Assembly (NCBI RefSeq): GCF_042680725.1
Contig: NZ_JBHUEK010000015.1
Span: 1-64,000 of the forward strand
Source of the DNA: Ferdinandcohnia salidurans
GTDB lineage: Bacteria; Bacillota; Bacilli; Bacillales; Bacillaceae_L
Length of the DNA: 64,000 bases
Direction: 5' to 3'
Part shown: positions 1 to 7,240 of the stretch, in pieces
How positions within the stretch are numbered: position 1 is the stretch's first letter
Layout of the letters: every line of letters begins with the position of its first letter
The notes under the pieces: model-generated
Seen by the model: the letters and a program-made list of their open reading frames with translations, nothing else
The model's database searches: none
Told to the model about the DNA's origin: nothing
Position numbers and translations under genes: made by a program

Positions 1-239
1 AGTTTGAGCGCGCTCAAATTCACCTTTTTCACTATTCGAAGCTAGTTATGTCCCAGACTCTTTTTTTTGTCTGAAAAATGTCTGAAAAACGACATGTGAT
101 ATAAATCATATTCCAGCAGGGACATAAGGATTTACAATGAAAGTAGAAGCGTATGTTTAGAAGAGTTTTGGCGTGGAGAAGTCAAAAGCGCAGGATTGTG
201 ACCTTCTGAGCAACCAATATCCGTAAAGCTGGTGATATT
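1..239. other. Intergenic region upstream of ctaG-like gene
   Basis: No gene is supported here. Positions 3-18 are a perfect 16-bp palindrome (TTTGAGCGCGCTCAAA). Positions 95-110 read TGTGATATAAATCATA, which resembles an Fnr/Crp-type TGTGA-N6-TCACA box with one weak half. A T-run at about 61-68 may end an upstream transcript. The Fnr-like reading fits an oxidase assembly gene downstream, but this is inference from one degenerate site. Confidence 0.3.
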
Positions 240-1067
240 GTGATTAGTCAAATATTAGATGGTTTTAGTTTTCACTCCCAATGGAATGGGGGTATCATCT
301 TTTTTACCTTGATTTTAATTGTCTTATATATGTTCCTTTTACCAACACCAAAAGATCATCCGAAGTATAAATCAATGGCGTTTACGGGGAGTATGCTGCT
401 AATTCTATTAGCTGTGGGAAGTCCTTTGAACCTATTAGGACGCATGCTGTTTCGTGCTCACATCATTCAGATTGTGATTGTACTTCTTATTGCAGCACCG
501 TTGATTGTAATTGGGTTAAAGACAAATCTGCTTGAAAAAGTGCTCCAAAAAAATGGTGTGAAAAGAGTTTATCGTGTTTTAACTTATCCCGTGTTTACAA
601 TTGTTCTCTTCCACGGTTTGTTAATTGGATATCACGTACCTGAAATGTTTGACTGGATTCGAACAGGATACTTTACAAACTATTTCTTTTTAATTGGCTT
701 GATAGTAGCAGCCGTCTTATTATGGTGGCCAATCATCGGACCAATCAAAGAACATGATCAGATGACTTTTAAGAAAAAGCTTATTTATATAGTGGTTAAC
801 ATTGTATTGTTTTTACCAGTGACCCTGTTTTTATGGCTCGCAGCTGATGCATTGTATTCTGTATATAGTGACACAAGTCAAATGTTGGCTGCACTGGCAT
901 TATGTATGCCTCTCGGTGAGGAGATTCCGCCAGATTTATTAGAAACACTACTCCCATATCCACCAGTTGGAGAACAAAAAAACGGAGCCATCATCCTATT
1001 TATCACACAAGCACTAATCTTCGGCTTGAGTGCAATATGGTTGTTTATGAAAAAAGGCAGGAAGTGA
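240..1067 (+). CDS. ctaG: CtaG-type cytochrome c oxidase assembly protein
   Basis: A 275-residue, largely hydrophobic polytopic membrane protein of the CtaG/caa3-assembly family. That family supports biogenesis of the copper-containing caa3-type oxidase in the membrane. Several membrane spans are visible, for example about residues 15-35, 45-60, 72-92, 113-133, 148-168 and 180-205. Conserved features include early GSPLNLLGR and HIIQ segments and an FHGLLIGYH segment with membrane histidines. The start is GTG; there is no strong Shine-Dalgarno, so the exact start is uncertain. Family members are usually about 300 residues, so this is slightly short. The rest of a cta operon would lie left of the window. 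A terminator hairpin overlaps the stop codon. Confidence 0.75.
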   Translation: MISQILDGFSFHSQWNGGIIFFTLILIVLYMFLLPTPKDHPKYKSMAFTGSMLLILLAVGSPLNLLGRMLFRAHIIQIVIVLLIAAPLIVIGLKTNLLEKVLQKNGVKRVYRVLTYPVFTIVLFHGLLIGYHVPEMFDWIRTGYFTNYFFLIGLIVAAVLLWWPIIGPIKEHDQMTFKKKLIYIVVNIVLFLPVTLFLWLAADALYSVYSDTSQMLAALALCMPLGEEIPPDLLETLLPYPPVGEQKNGAIILFITQALIFGLSAIWLFMKKGRK

Positions 1068-1080
1068 TTTCCTGCCTTTG
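1052..1080. terminator. Bidirectional terminator between ctaG and the XRE fusion gene
   Basis: Stem AAAGGCAGGAA / TTCCTGCCTTT with a short loop, flanked by A-runs and T-runs so that it can serve both convergent genes. It overlaps the end of the ctaG-like reading frame. Confidence 0.75.
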
Positions 1081-1085
1081 TGAGT

Positions 1086-2141
1086 TTAATTTAGTTTTCC
1101 GATGTAGGCTAATTCTGAGACGTCATTTGAGTCGGTAGAGCCATCAAGAATTTTGCGGATATCGAGTAAAGTATCCTGTAAACTAATCGATTCGCCTTTT
1201 TTACCAGTAAAGGCTTCTGCTACATAAAACGGTTGAGTTAAATAGGCTTCAAGACGTTCACCACGTTTGTAGGTTTGAACCTCAGTTTCTGGTAGCTTTT
1301 CAATCCCATGCACCGTAACGAGTGAACGAAGCTCGCGGTATCTTCGTAATAGTTTTTTGGCGCGCTGTTGAATTGTGAAATGTGTTTGGTCTAGGTGTGC
1401 CCCTTCAAGAACGGAAGAGGTTGAGTATACTGGATTAATGGCAGGGTATTGATGTCTTGCAGTGAGGTCAGCGTCAAATTGCCATAATGTTTCAAGCGGT
1501 CCAAATGGAACATCCTCATCGACAACTTCACCTTTTAAGTCCACAAGAACCGTAGTGACAGAGTCAATTCCAATTGAATGTAATTTTTCTTGCAGGGTTT
1601 GGATTTCCCCCGTAATCACATGTGATCGGTCAGCTGCAAAAACAATTTCCTTAGTTATCCCAATCTTTGCGATTTCATCGTAGGCTTCTTTAATTGTTTT
1701 GACTTGGATTTGAACTTCATCTAAAACATCATTAACCCCTAGATGATCTCCTTCCGGTAAAAGTAATACTGTCGTGAAATCATTATTACGTAAGCGATGA
1801 AATAATTCTGCAAGAACTACAAGCTGCCCCATTCCTGGGCGAGCGACAAGACCAACTGTACCTCCTTTTGCTAACGGAGCAAAGACATCAAGCGTTTTAA
1901 TCCCAGTTTCAATCATTTCCATTTTCTCCCCTCGAATTAATAATTCATCCAAACTACATTCAGCTAAATCAGCAAGCGCCACAAGTGTGCGTACCTCTGC
2001 TCGACCTACTGGAATTTTTCCAGTACACAGATTAGAGACAGTGGCCGGACGTAATCCTACTGAACGAGCAGCAGTTGTTAAATTGGGTACTCTTCTACGA
2101 AGTAAAGAAACATTGAGTCGAATATCTTCCAAAATTTTCAC
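1086..2141 (-). CDS. XRE-type DNA-binding protein fused to a degenerate F1-ATPase beta-like domain
   Basis: The N-terminal 70 residues form a Cro/CI-like helix-turn-helix (TTAARSVGLRPATVSNLCTGK). Residues about 75-350 are recognisably related to the F1-ATPase beta subunit. ETGIKTLDVFAPLAKGG matches beta ETGIKVVDLLAP..KGG. A middle segment with YPAINPVYSTSSVL matches YPAVDPLASTSR.L, and near the C-terminus the QRAKKLLRRYREL and LTQPFYVAEAFTGK segments match their beta counterparts. The P-loop GGAGVGKT is replaced by ARPGMGQL, so the Walker A Lys and Thr are missing, and the DELSEED motif is absent. Inference: a transcription regulator that uses a non-catalytic beta-like fold for sensing or oligomerisation. 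The start has a good GGAGGTG site. The target is unknown. Confidence 0.75.
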   Translation of the reverse strand: MKILEDIRLNVSLLRRRVPNLTTAARSVGLRPATVSNLCTGKIPVGRAEVRTLVALADLAECSLDELLIRGEKMEMIETGIKTLDVFAPLAKGGTVGLVARPGMGQLVVLAELFHRLRNNDFTTVLLLPEGDHLGVNDVLDEVQIQVKTIKEAYDEIAKIGITKEIVFAADRSHVITGEIQTLQEKLHSIGIDSVTTVLVDLKGEVVDEDVPFGPLETLWQFDADLTARHQYPAINPVYSTSSVLEGAHLDQTHFTIQQRAKKLLRRYRELRSLVTVHGIEKLPETEVQTYKRGERLEAYLTQPFYVAEAFTGKKGESISLQDTLLDIRKILDGSTDSNDVSELAYIGKLN

Positions 2142-2344
2142 CTCCTGTTACTTTTTAGAGTAATCTAAATTCCGTTTGGATGCAATAGGTATTTTCGCTG
2201 TAGCGTAATTTTTTTTACGGTTGTGGTTTGGTAGTACTAAAATTGATAGTGCAAAATTAATACTAACGCTTGTCCAGTCTTAAGCTAGTTCGCCAGGGTA
2301 CTCGTCCTTTCGATAAGTGGCCGTTTTCGTACCTTCATATGCCG

Positions 2345-2580
2345 AAAGCCACCCAAGTGAGGGTACGAAAAGGGTGTAATCGTACCCTCACAAGTCCAGA
2401 GTCACCCAAGTGAAGGTACGCAAAGGTGTAATCGTACCCTCACAAGCCCAGAGCCACCCAAGTGAGGGTACGAAAAGGGTATAATCGTACCTTCACAAGC
2501 TCAGATCCACCTCAGTGAGGGCACGAAAAAGGTGTAATCATACCCTCACCACCCACAGAAATCTCACTTGAGGGTACGAA
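2345..2580. repeat. Intergenic palindromic tandem repeat array (52-53 bp unit)
   Basis: Four units plus a partial fifth fill most of the 530-bp gap before the glycosylase gene. The unit mark (CACCC/CTCAG before GTGAGG) falls at about 2351, 2404, 2456 and 2509. Each unit contains an inverted repeat GTGAGGGTACG...CGTACCCTCAC separated by AAAAGGTGTAAT-like DNA, so each copy can form a hairpin. Units differ by scattered substitutions. Apart from the array the gap holds only AT-rich DNA and the ribosome binding site of the next gene. Confidence 0.85.
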
Positions 2581-2671
2581 TCCCATCCGAATGCAACTCT
2601 AAACCCCTCAAGAATACACCCACCGCCCCAATCCCATACTATACCTAAAAACCGAAACAAAAGGAGTTGCC

Positions 2672-3259
2672 ATGACGGATATCCTACCTGAATCATTTTT
2701 TCATCAACCTACATTAGATCTAGCCCAAGCTCTCCTCGGATGTAAGCTTATAAAAGAAACCGAACAAGGTGTGGCATCAGGTTACATCGTAGAAACCGAA
2801 GCCTACAAAGGCCAACTTGATCGTGCGGCGCATTCTTTTAACAATCGAAGGACGAAGCGAACAGAGGTGATGTTCGGCAAACCGGGCTATGTCTATACAT
2901 ATCAGATGCACACGCATTGTCTCGTGAATGTGGTCAGTAACGAAATTGACATCCCAGAAGCAATTCTTATCCGAGCGGTTGAGCCTGACCGAGGAATGAG
3001 CCTTATGTATGAACGCCGCGGCCAAATGCCCGCCAAAAATCTAACAAACGGCCCAGGAAAACTAACGAAAGCATTAGGGATAACAATGGAGGACTACGGA
3101 CGCCCATTTTTTGAACCACCCATTTACATCACAAAAGGCTATATCCCCGAAGACATCTCAATCGGCCCACGAATTGGAATTGAAAATACAGGAGAGGCCA
3201 AGGATTATCCGTGGCGATTTTGGATCACTGACAATCCATTTGTTTCCCGCAAAAGATAA
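2672..3259 (+). CDS. DNA-3-methyladenine glycosylase, AAG/MPG family
   Basis: A 195-residue protein, the normal bacterial size for the alkyladenine glycosylase (MPG/AAG) fold, which excises alkylated purines to start base-excision repair. Typical family segments include LGCKL, VETEAYKG with the catalytic-region Glu, DRAAHSFNNRRTKRTEVMFG, GYVYTYQMHTHCLNVV-like sequence, EAILIRAVEP and LTNGPGKLTKALGI. A clear AAGGAG site lies about 6 bases before the ATG. It is a single gene between the repeat array and a strong terminator. A second, unrelated methyladenine glycosylase of the AlkA type is encoded near 54.5 kb. Confidence 0.92.
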   Translation: MTDILPESFFHQPTLDLAQALLGCKLIKETEQGVASGYIVETEAYKGQLDRAAHSFNNRRTKRTEVMFGKPGYVYTYQMHTHCLVNVVSNEIDIPEAILIRAVEPDRGMSLMYERRGQMPAKNLTNGPGKLTKALGITMEDYGRPFFEPPIYITKGYIPEDISIGPRIGIENTGEAKDYPWRFWITDNPFVSRKR

Positions 3260-3292
3260 GGGTTTGCTCGTACCTGAGCAGACCCTTTTTTT
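3259..3292 (+). terminator. Terminator after the MPG glycosylase gene
   Basis: Stem AGGGTTTGCTC / GAGCAGACCCT followed by a run of seven T, directly after the stop codon. Confidence 0.85.
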
Positions 3293-3310
3293 CATAAAAA
3301 CTTACGCCTT

Positions 3311-3328
3311 CTAAGCCTCAGGTCCTAG
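3311..3328. promoter_or_regulatory. Candidate regulator-binding dyad upstream of the lia operon
   Basis: CTAAGCCTCAGGTCCTAG is an imperfect 18-bp dyad about 80 bp before the first lia gene. LiaR-type regulators of other Bacillus drive this promoter from an inverted repeat, so it is the best placed candidate. The match to a LiaR box was not verified. Confidence 0.3.
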
Positions 3329-3404
3329 TGAAAAATATAACTGGGGCTCATTATAGCAAATCGAAAATCAGGATAAGATTGAATCATGAAAGGAGGAAGT
3401 AAAC

Positions 3405-3752
3405 ATGAAAAAATTCGGATTGTTTATTCTTGGAGGTATTGCAGCAATTGTGCTTTTATCGCAGGTTGGACCACTGATTGGTTTAGCGATTAGCTTAGCC
3501 ATTCTGTATTTTGCATTTAAACAGTTTATGAAGACTGATTCAACACTGGGTAAGGTACTATGGGCAATTGTCGGGGTTATCTCTCTTATTGCGTCAGCTT
3601 CAAATGCACCTGCAATTCTAGGCGTCGTTGCAGCATACATCCTATATGTTGTTATTAAAAACTGGAAAAAAGAAAAAAAAGAAGTCGTATCTGAATCAAC
3701 TGACCCATTCACTAACTTTGAAAGACAATGGGCTGAATTGAACAAACGTTAA
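3405..3752 (+). CDS. liaI: Small lia-operon membrane protein (LiaI-like / Lmo0954-like)
   Basis: A 115-residue protein with two hydrophobic hairpins (about residues 5-40 and 49-86) and a charged C-terminal tail (KKEKKEVVSESTDPF...). Its place immediately before the PspA-type gene matches LiaI, the membrane anchor for LiaH in B. subtilis. It also resembles the short Lmo0954-type membrane proteins found next to PspA homologues in Listeria and other Bacillus. The start is supported by AAAGGAGGAAG upstream. Function is inferred from position; sequence similarity to LiaI itself is weak by eye. It probably heads a stress-induced operon. Confidence 0.6.
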   Translation: MKKFGLFILGGIAAIVLLSQVGPLIGLAISLAILYFAFKQFMKTDSTLGKVLWAIVGVISLIASASNAPAILGVVAAYILYVVIKNWKKEKKEVVSESTDPFTNFERQWAELNKR

Positions 3753-3795
3753 TTTTAAGAAATAAAATTATTCATTAAAAAGGAGAATGATACAA

Positions 3796-4443
3796 ATGGC
3801 AAACCTATTAACTCGTATAAAGGACACAATTTTAGCAGATTTTCATGGCGTGTTGGATGAAAAAGAAAAGAAAAACCCGATCGCGTTGCTTAACCAGTAT
3901 CTACGTCAATGTGAGGCAGAGGTTGAGAAGGTTCGCAAGCTTGTCGAGCGTCAGCACTCATTAAAGGATCAATTTGCAAGAGAACATCGCGAAGCAGCGG
4001 ATCTTGCTGAAAAGCGTAAATACCAAGCGGGTGTAGCACAGCAAGCTGGTGAAACAGAATTATATGAGTTCGCTGTTCAGGAACAAGTGTCATATGAAGA
4101 ACGTGCTGCTAAATTACAGGAAGCGTTAAAAAATACGGCTACAGAACTTATCGGACTTGAGAAAAAGTATGAGGAGATGAAGCATAAGCTTAAAGATATG
4201 CATATCAAGCGTATGGAATTAATGGGGCGTGAGAACATTGCACGTGCTAATCACCGCATGAATCAAGTGCTAGATACAAATGCATATACAAATAAAGCTT
4301 CAAGAACTTTTGAAGATATGGAATCATATCTTGATCGTCTCGAGCATCAAGTAAATTCCTCTTACCATCGCAACACAATTGATGCAAGAATTGCACAGCT
4401 TGAAAAAGAAGTAAAAAATGAAGAAACACATTCAATTTCATAG
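3796..4443 (+). CDS. liaH: LiaH, PspA/IM30 family phage-shock protein
   Basis: About 215 residues, nearly all predicted helical and rich in Lys, Glu and Gln, typical of the PspA/IM30 coiled-coil family. These proteins coat and stabilise damaged membrane. The N-terminus MANLLTRIKDTI forms the usual amphipathic helix, and the family pattern NPIALLNQYLRQCEAEVEKVRKLV follows. The ATG at 3796 is preferred over an in-frame ATG at 3787 because the GGAG lies about 10 bases before it but only one base before the other. It directly follows the LiaI-like gene and is followed by an intergenic hairpin. Confidence 0.85.
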   Translation: MANLLTRIKDTILADFHGVLDEKEKKNPIALLNQYLRQCEAEVEKVRKLVERQHSLKDQFAREHREAADLAEKRKYQAGVAQQAGETELYEFAVQEQVSYEERAAKLQEALKNTATELIGLEKKYEEMKHKLKDMHIKRMELMGRENIARANHRMNQVLDTNAYTNKASRTFEDMESYLDRLEHQVNSSYHRNTIDARIAQLEKEVKNEETHSIS

Positions 4444-4458
4444 TGAAAACATGGTATT

Positions 4459-4491
4459 CTAAGAAGGCGTAGACAATCTACGTCTTCTTAG
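4459..4491. terminator. Intercistronic hairpin between liaH and liaF
   Basis: A 15-bp near-perfect stem CTAAGAAGGCGTAGA / TCTACGTCTTCTTAG with a 3-base loop and no following T-run. In B. subtilis a strong liaIH transcript ends before the downstream lia genes. This hairpin is placed to give the same imbalance by partial termination or RNA processing. Confidence 0.6.
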
Positions 4492-4550
4492 CCCCTATAA
4501 CTTACGGGCGATAATCAATGCATTCAATGAAATGAAGGGAGGATCCGGAC

Positions 4551-5285
4551 ATGTTAAATAAAATCAAATCAGACAATCTTAATGCATTTTTTCTTCTTGG
4601 AATTATTTTATTAATCATTGAAGTTACGTTTTTTAATGGCGGAGTCCTGTTCTCTTTTGTAATATCGTTTGGATGTATTTATATTGGCCGTAAAAAATTG
4701 CCGCGAACATTTGGCAAAATCCTGTTTTGGTTTGGATGGATTAGTTTAGCTTTTACCATTTTAAATATGATGACAGTAAAGTTTTTGATTCTTGCTGTTC
4801 TTATTTATTTACTTATTCAATTTTTACAATCTAAGAAAAAGCCACATTATATTAAACCTGAAATAAAAGAATCGGAAAAAACATCGAAACAAGAACCAAT
4901 TCTTAGACGTCAGCCCTTGTTTCAAAACATCGTCTTGGGTCAACAAAAAACACCAGAGTATGTGTATGAATGGAACGATGTGAACATTCAGTCTGGAATT
5001 GGCGATACGATTATTGATTTAAGCTATACGGTTTTACCTAAAGGTGAATCAGTTATTTTTATTCGAAATGTGATTGGAAATGTTCAAATCTTTGTCCCGT
5101 ATGAGGTTGAAGTAAAGGTACATCATTCCGTCCTTTATGGAGCCACAACCATCTTTGAAAATCAGGACGCTAAGACGGTGAACCAAACACTTCATTATCA
5201 GACTGAACAATATGATCACACAGAACCCAAGATTAAGATCGTCACTTCCATTGGAGTGGGGGACCTAGAGGTGAAACGAGCATGA
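4551..5285 (+). CDS. liaF: LiaF, membrane inhibitor of the LiaSR system
   Basis: 244 residues. Three to four membrane spans fill the first 95 residues (for example LNAFFLLGIILLIIEVTFF). A charged linker follows, then a C-terminal domain (about 120-244) with the LiaF/DUF2154 pattern: NDVNIQSGIGDTIIDLSYTVLP, IFIRNVIGNVQIFVPYEVEVKV and IGVGDLEVKRA. In Firmicutes LiaF keeps the LiaS kinase inactive when there is no envelope stress. A GGAGG site precedes the ATG. The stop overlaps the LiaS start (ATGA), so the two are translationally coupled. Confidence 0.9.
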   Translation: MLNKIKSDNLNAFFLLGIILLIIEVTFFNGGVLFSFVISFGCIYIGRKKLPRTFGKILFWFGWISLAFTILNMMTVKFLILAVLIYLLIQFLQSKKKPHYIKPEIKESEKTSKQEPILRRQPLFQNIVLGQQKTPEYVYEWNDVNIQSGIGDTIIDLSYTVLPKGESVIFIRNVIGNVQIFVPYEVEVKVHHSVLYGATTIFENQDAKTVNQTLHYQTEQYDHTEPKIKIVTSIGVGDLEVKRA

Positions 5286-6322
5286 GTACCGTAAAAAAAC
5301 AAATTATTGTTGGTATTTGTGTCTCGGTGTTTTTATTTGTAGTGGCTCATGTCATTGCATTCATGGCCTTTCCTTTAGCCAATTGGGCAGAACTCTGGCA
5401 AACAAAGCTAATGGATTTACCGTATATTATTTTAACCTTAAGTCTGAGCTTAATTGCTGGGCTTGTTTTTGGGATATTGTCAGGGTATTTATGGAGAAAA
5501 CAGTTACTTTCTGTGTCTAACGCGATTTATCAAATGGAACAGGGAAGATCCATTTCTGACATCCCAGTAAACCAAACAGCTGAATTCAACACCATTTGGG
5601 AGCGGATTAAAAAGCTACAAACTCATATCGCTGAACAAACGAAGCTGTCCCAAAAACTTGCAAATGAAAAGGCTGAGGATCAGGAAAAACGAATACAACA
5701 AATTGTTTCCGATGAGCGTAACCGTTTAGCGAGAGAACTCCATGATTCCGTTAGCCAACAGCTCTTCGCTGCGTCGATGATGATGTCCGCTATCAATGAG
5801 TCAAAGCCACGAACAGATGAACGTGAGGCAAAACAGTTTAAGCTTGTTGAGGAAATGATTCATCAATCACAACTAGAAATGCGTGCACTCTTGCTCCATT
5901 TACGTCCAGTTGCATTAAAAGGAAAGACACTCCAAGAAGGAATTCAGGAGCTATTAGTTGAATTATCACAGAAGGTACCCGTAACAATTGAAACAAAGAT
6001 TGAGGACTTTCAAATTGATAAAGGGGTCGAGGACCACTTATTTCGCATTCTTCAAGAGTCAGTTTCAAACACCCTCCGCCACGCAAAAGCAAATCAGTTA
6101 GAAGTCCTGCTAATTAAAAGGGATGAATTTATCATTTTACGAATCGTTGATGATGGAATTGGATTTGATGTGGAACAAGCGAAGACTGGTTCTTATGGTC
6201 TACAGAATATGTATGAACGTGCAGTGGAAATAGGCGGTACAATGCGGACCGTTAGTCTTAAAGACAAAGGAACACGGATTGAAGTAAAAGTACCAGTGTT
6301 AGAGGGTGGAGAAAATGATTAA
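5282..6322 (+). CDS. liaS: LiaS sensor histidine kinase
   Basis: 346 residues. Two membrane spans (about 9-30 and 45-68) flank a very short extracytoplasmic loop, as in intramembrane-sensing kinases. A HAMP-like linker follows, then a HisKA_3 domain with the phospho-acceptor in RLARELHDSVSQQLF (about residue 155). The ATPase domain shows DDGIGFD and GSYGLQNMYERA. In other Bacillus this kinase responds to lipid-II cycle inhibitors and phosphorylates LiaR. Translation is coupled to liaF upstream, and its last 8 bases overlap liaR. Confidence 0.92.
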   Translation: MSTVKKQIIVGICVSVFLFVVAHVIAFMAFPLANWAELWQTKLMDLPYIILTLSLSLIAGLVFGILSGYLWRKQLLSVSNAIYQMEQGRSISDIPVNQTAEFNTIWERIKKLQTHIAEQTKLSQKLANEKAEDQEKRIQQIVSDERNRLARELHDSVSQQLFAASMMMSAINESKPRTDEREAKQFKLVEEMIHQSQLEMRALLLHLRPVALKGKTLQEGIQELLVELSQKVPVTIETKIEDFQIDKGVEDHLFRILQESVSNTLRHAKANQLEVLLIKRDEFIILRIVDDGIGFDVEQAKTGSYGLQNMYERAVEIGGTMRTVSLKDKGTRIEVKVPVLEGGEND

Positions 6323-6947
6323 AGTATTATTTGTCGATGATCATGAAATGGTAAGGATAGGAGTTTCCTCCTATTTATCCGCACAGCCAGATATTGAAGT
6401 CGTAGGTGAAGCAGATGACGGAAAAATAGCGGTTGATTTAGCACTAGAGCTTCGACCTGACATTATATTAATGGACCTCGTAATGAAGGAAATGGATGGC
6501 ATTGAGGCAACCAGAAGAATCATTGAGAGCTGGCCTGAAGCAAAAATTATCATCGTCACAAGCTTTATTGATGATGAAAAGGTATATCCTGCTTTAGAAG
6601 CGGGTGCAACGAGCTACATGTTAAAAACTTCGAAGGCGAGTGAAATCGCTGAAGCCGTACGTAAAACCTATCATGGACAGTCGGTTTTAGAACCAGAAGT
6701 TACGGGAAAAATGATGGTTCGAATGAGACAAAAGGAAAAACAGCTTCCACATGAAGAATTAACAAACCGAGAAATGGAAATCTTGCTTTTAATCGCGGAT
6801 GGAAAAACGAATCAAGAAATCGCGGATGAACTTTTTATCGCACTAAAAACGGTAAAAGTACATGTAAGTAATATATTAAGTAAGCTAGAGGTACAAGATC
6901 GGACACAAGCGGTCATTTACGCATTCAAACATTCTCTTGTAAAATAA
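6315..6947 (+). CDS. liaR: LiaR response regulator, NarL/LuxR family
   Basis: 210 residues. The receiver domain begins IKVLFVDDHEMVR with acidic residues 8-9, a phospho-acceptor Asp near residue 54 (IILMDLVMKEMDG) and a conserved Lys in MLKTSKAS. The LuxR-type HTH is at about 145-205 (LTNREMEILLLIADGKTNQEIADELFIALKTVKVHVSNILSKL). The ATG at 6315 is preferred over an in-frame GTG at 6306 because GGTGGAG lies just upstream of it. It is the last gene of the lia operon and probably activates it. Confidence 0.93.
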   Translation: MIKVLFVDDHEMVRIGVSSYLSAQPDIEVVGEADDGKIAVDLALELRPDIILMDLVMKEMDGIEATRRIIESWPEAKIIIVTSFIDDEKVYPALEAGATSYMLKTSKASEIAEAVRKTYHGQSVLEPEVTGKMMVRMRQKEKQLPHEELTNREMEILLLIADGKTNQEIADELFIALKTVKVHVSNILSKLEVQDRTQAVIYAFKHSLVK

Positions 6948-6961
6948 AATAATATTTCGAC

Positions 6962-6992
6962 AAAAAACGCAGATTTCTTTCTGTGTTTTTAT
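6962..6992 (+). terminator. Terminator of the lia operon
   Basis: AAAAAACGCAGA / TCTGTGTTTTT hairpin followed by a T-rich stretch, 15 bases after the liaR stop. Confidence 0.75.
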
Positions 6993-7240
6993 TTTTGTAT
7001 TAAAATAAAAGAACGTTTTTTATCGAGTGGGCACAAGGGCCTATAAGGCGATTACCATAATTTATGTGATTGAGGAAGATTTTTATACCTAATTAACTAT
7101 TTAGTTTGTAGGACAGATGGTTTATAATTGAAAAGTCGATATTTGACGAATTGCGTCTGTGACTTTTGTACCTTTTTTGTTATAAAAAAAGGATTATTGC
7201 ATATATATCTAGAAATATAAGAGAAAATGGAGAAAAAGAG

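Noticed and set aside
2345..2580. Possible CRISPR array
   Set aside because: Units repeat end to end with no unique spacers of uniform length, each unit is palindromic, and no cas gene is near. The same holds for the arrays at 32551 and 50594.
7005..7240. Cyclic-di-GMP riboswitch upstream of the HD-GYP gene
   Set aside because: The leader has small hairpins (for example AAAAGTC/GACTTTT near 7131-7168), but the conserved GEMM core segments were not found.
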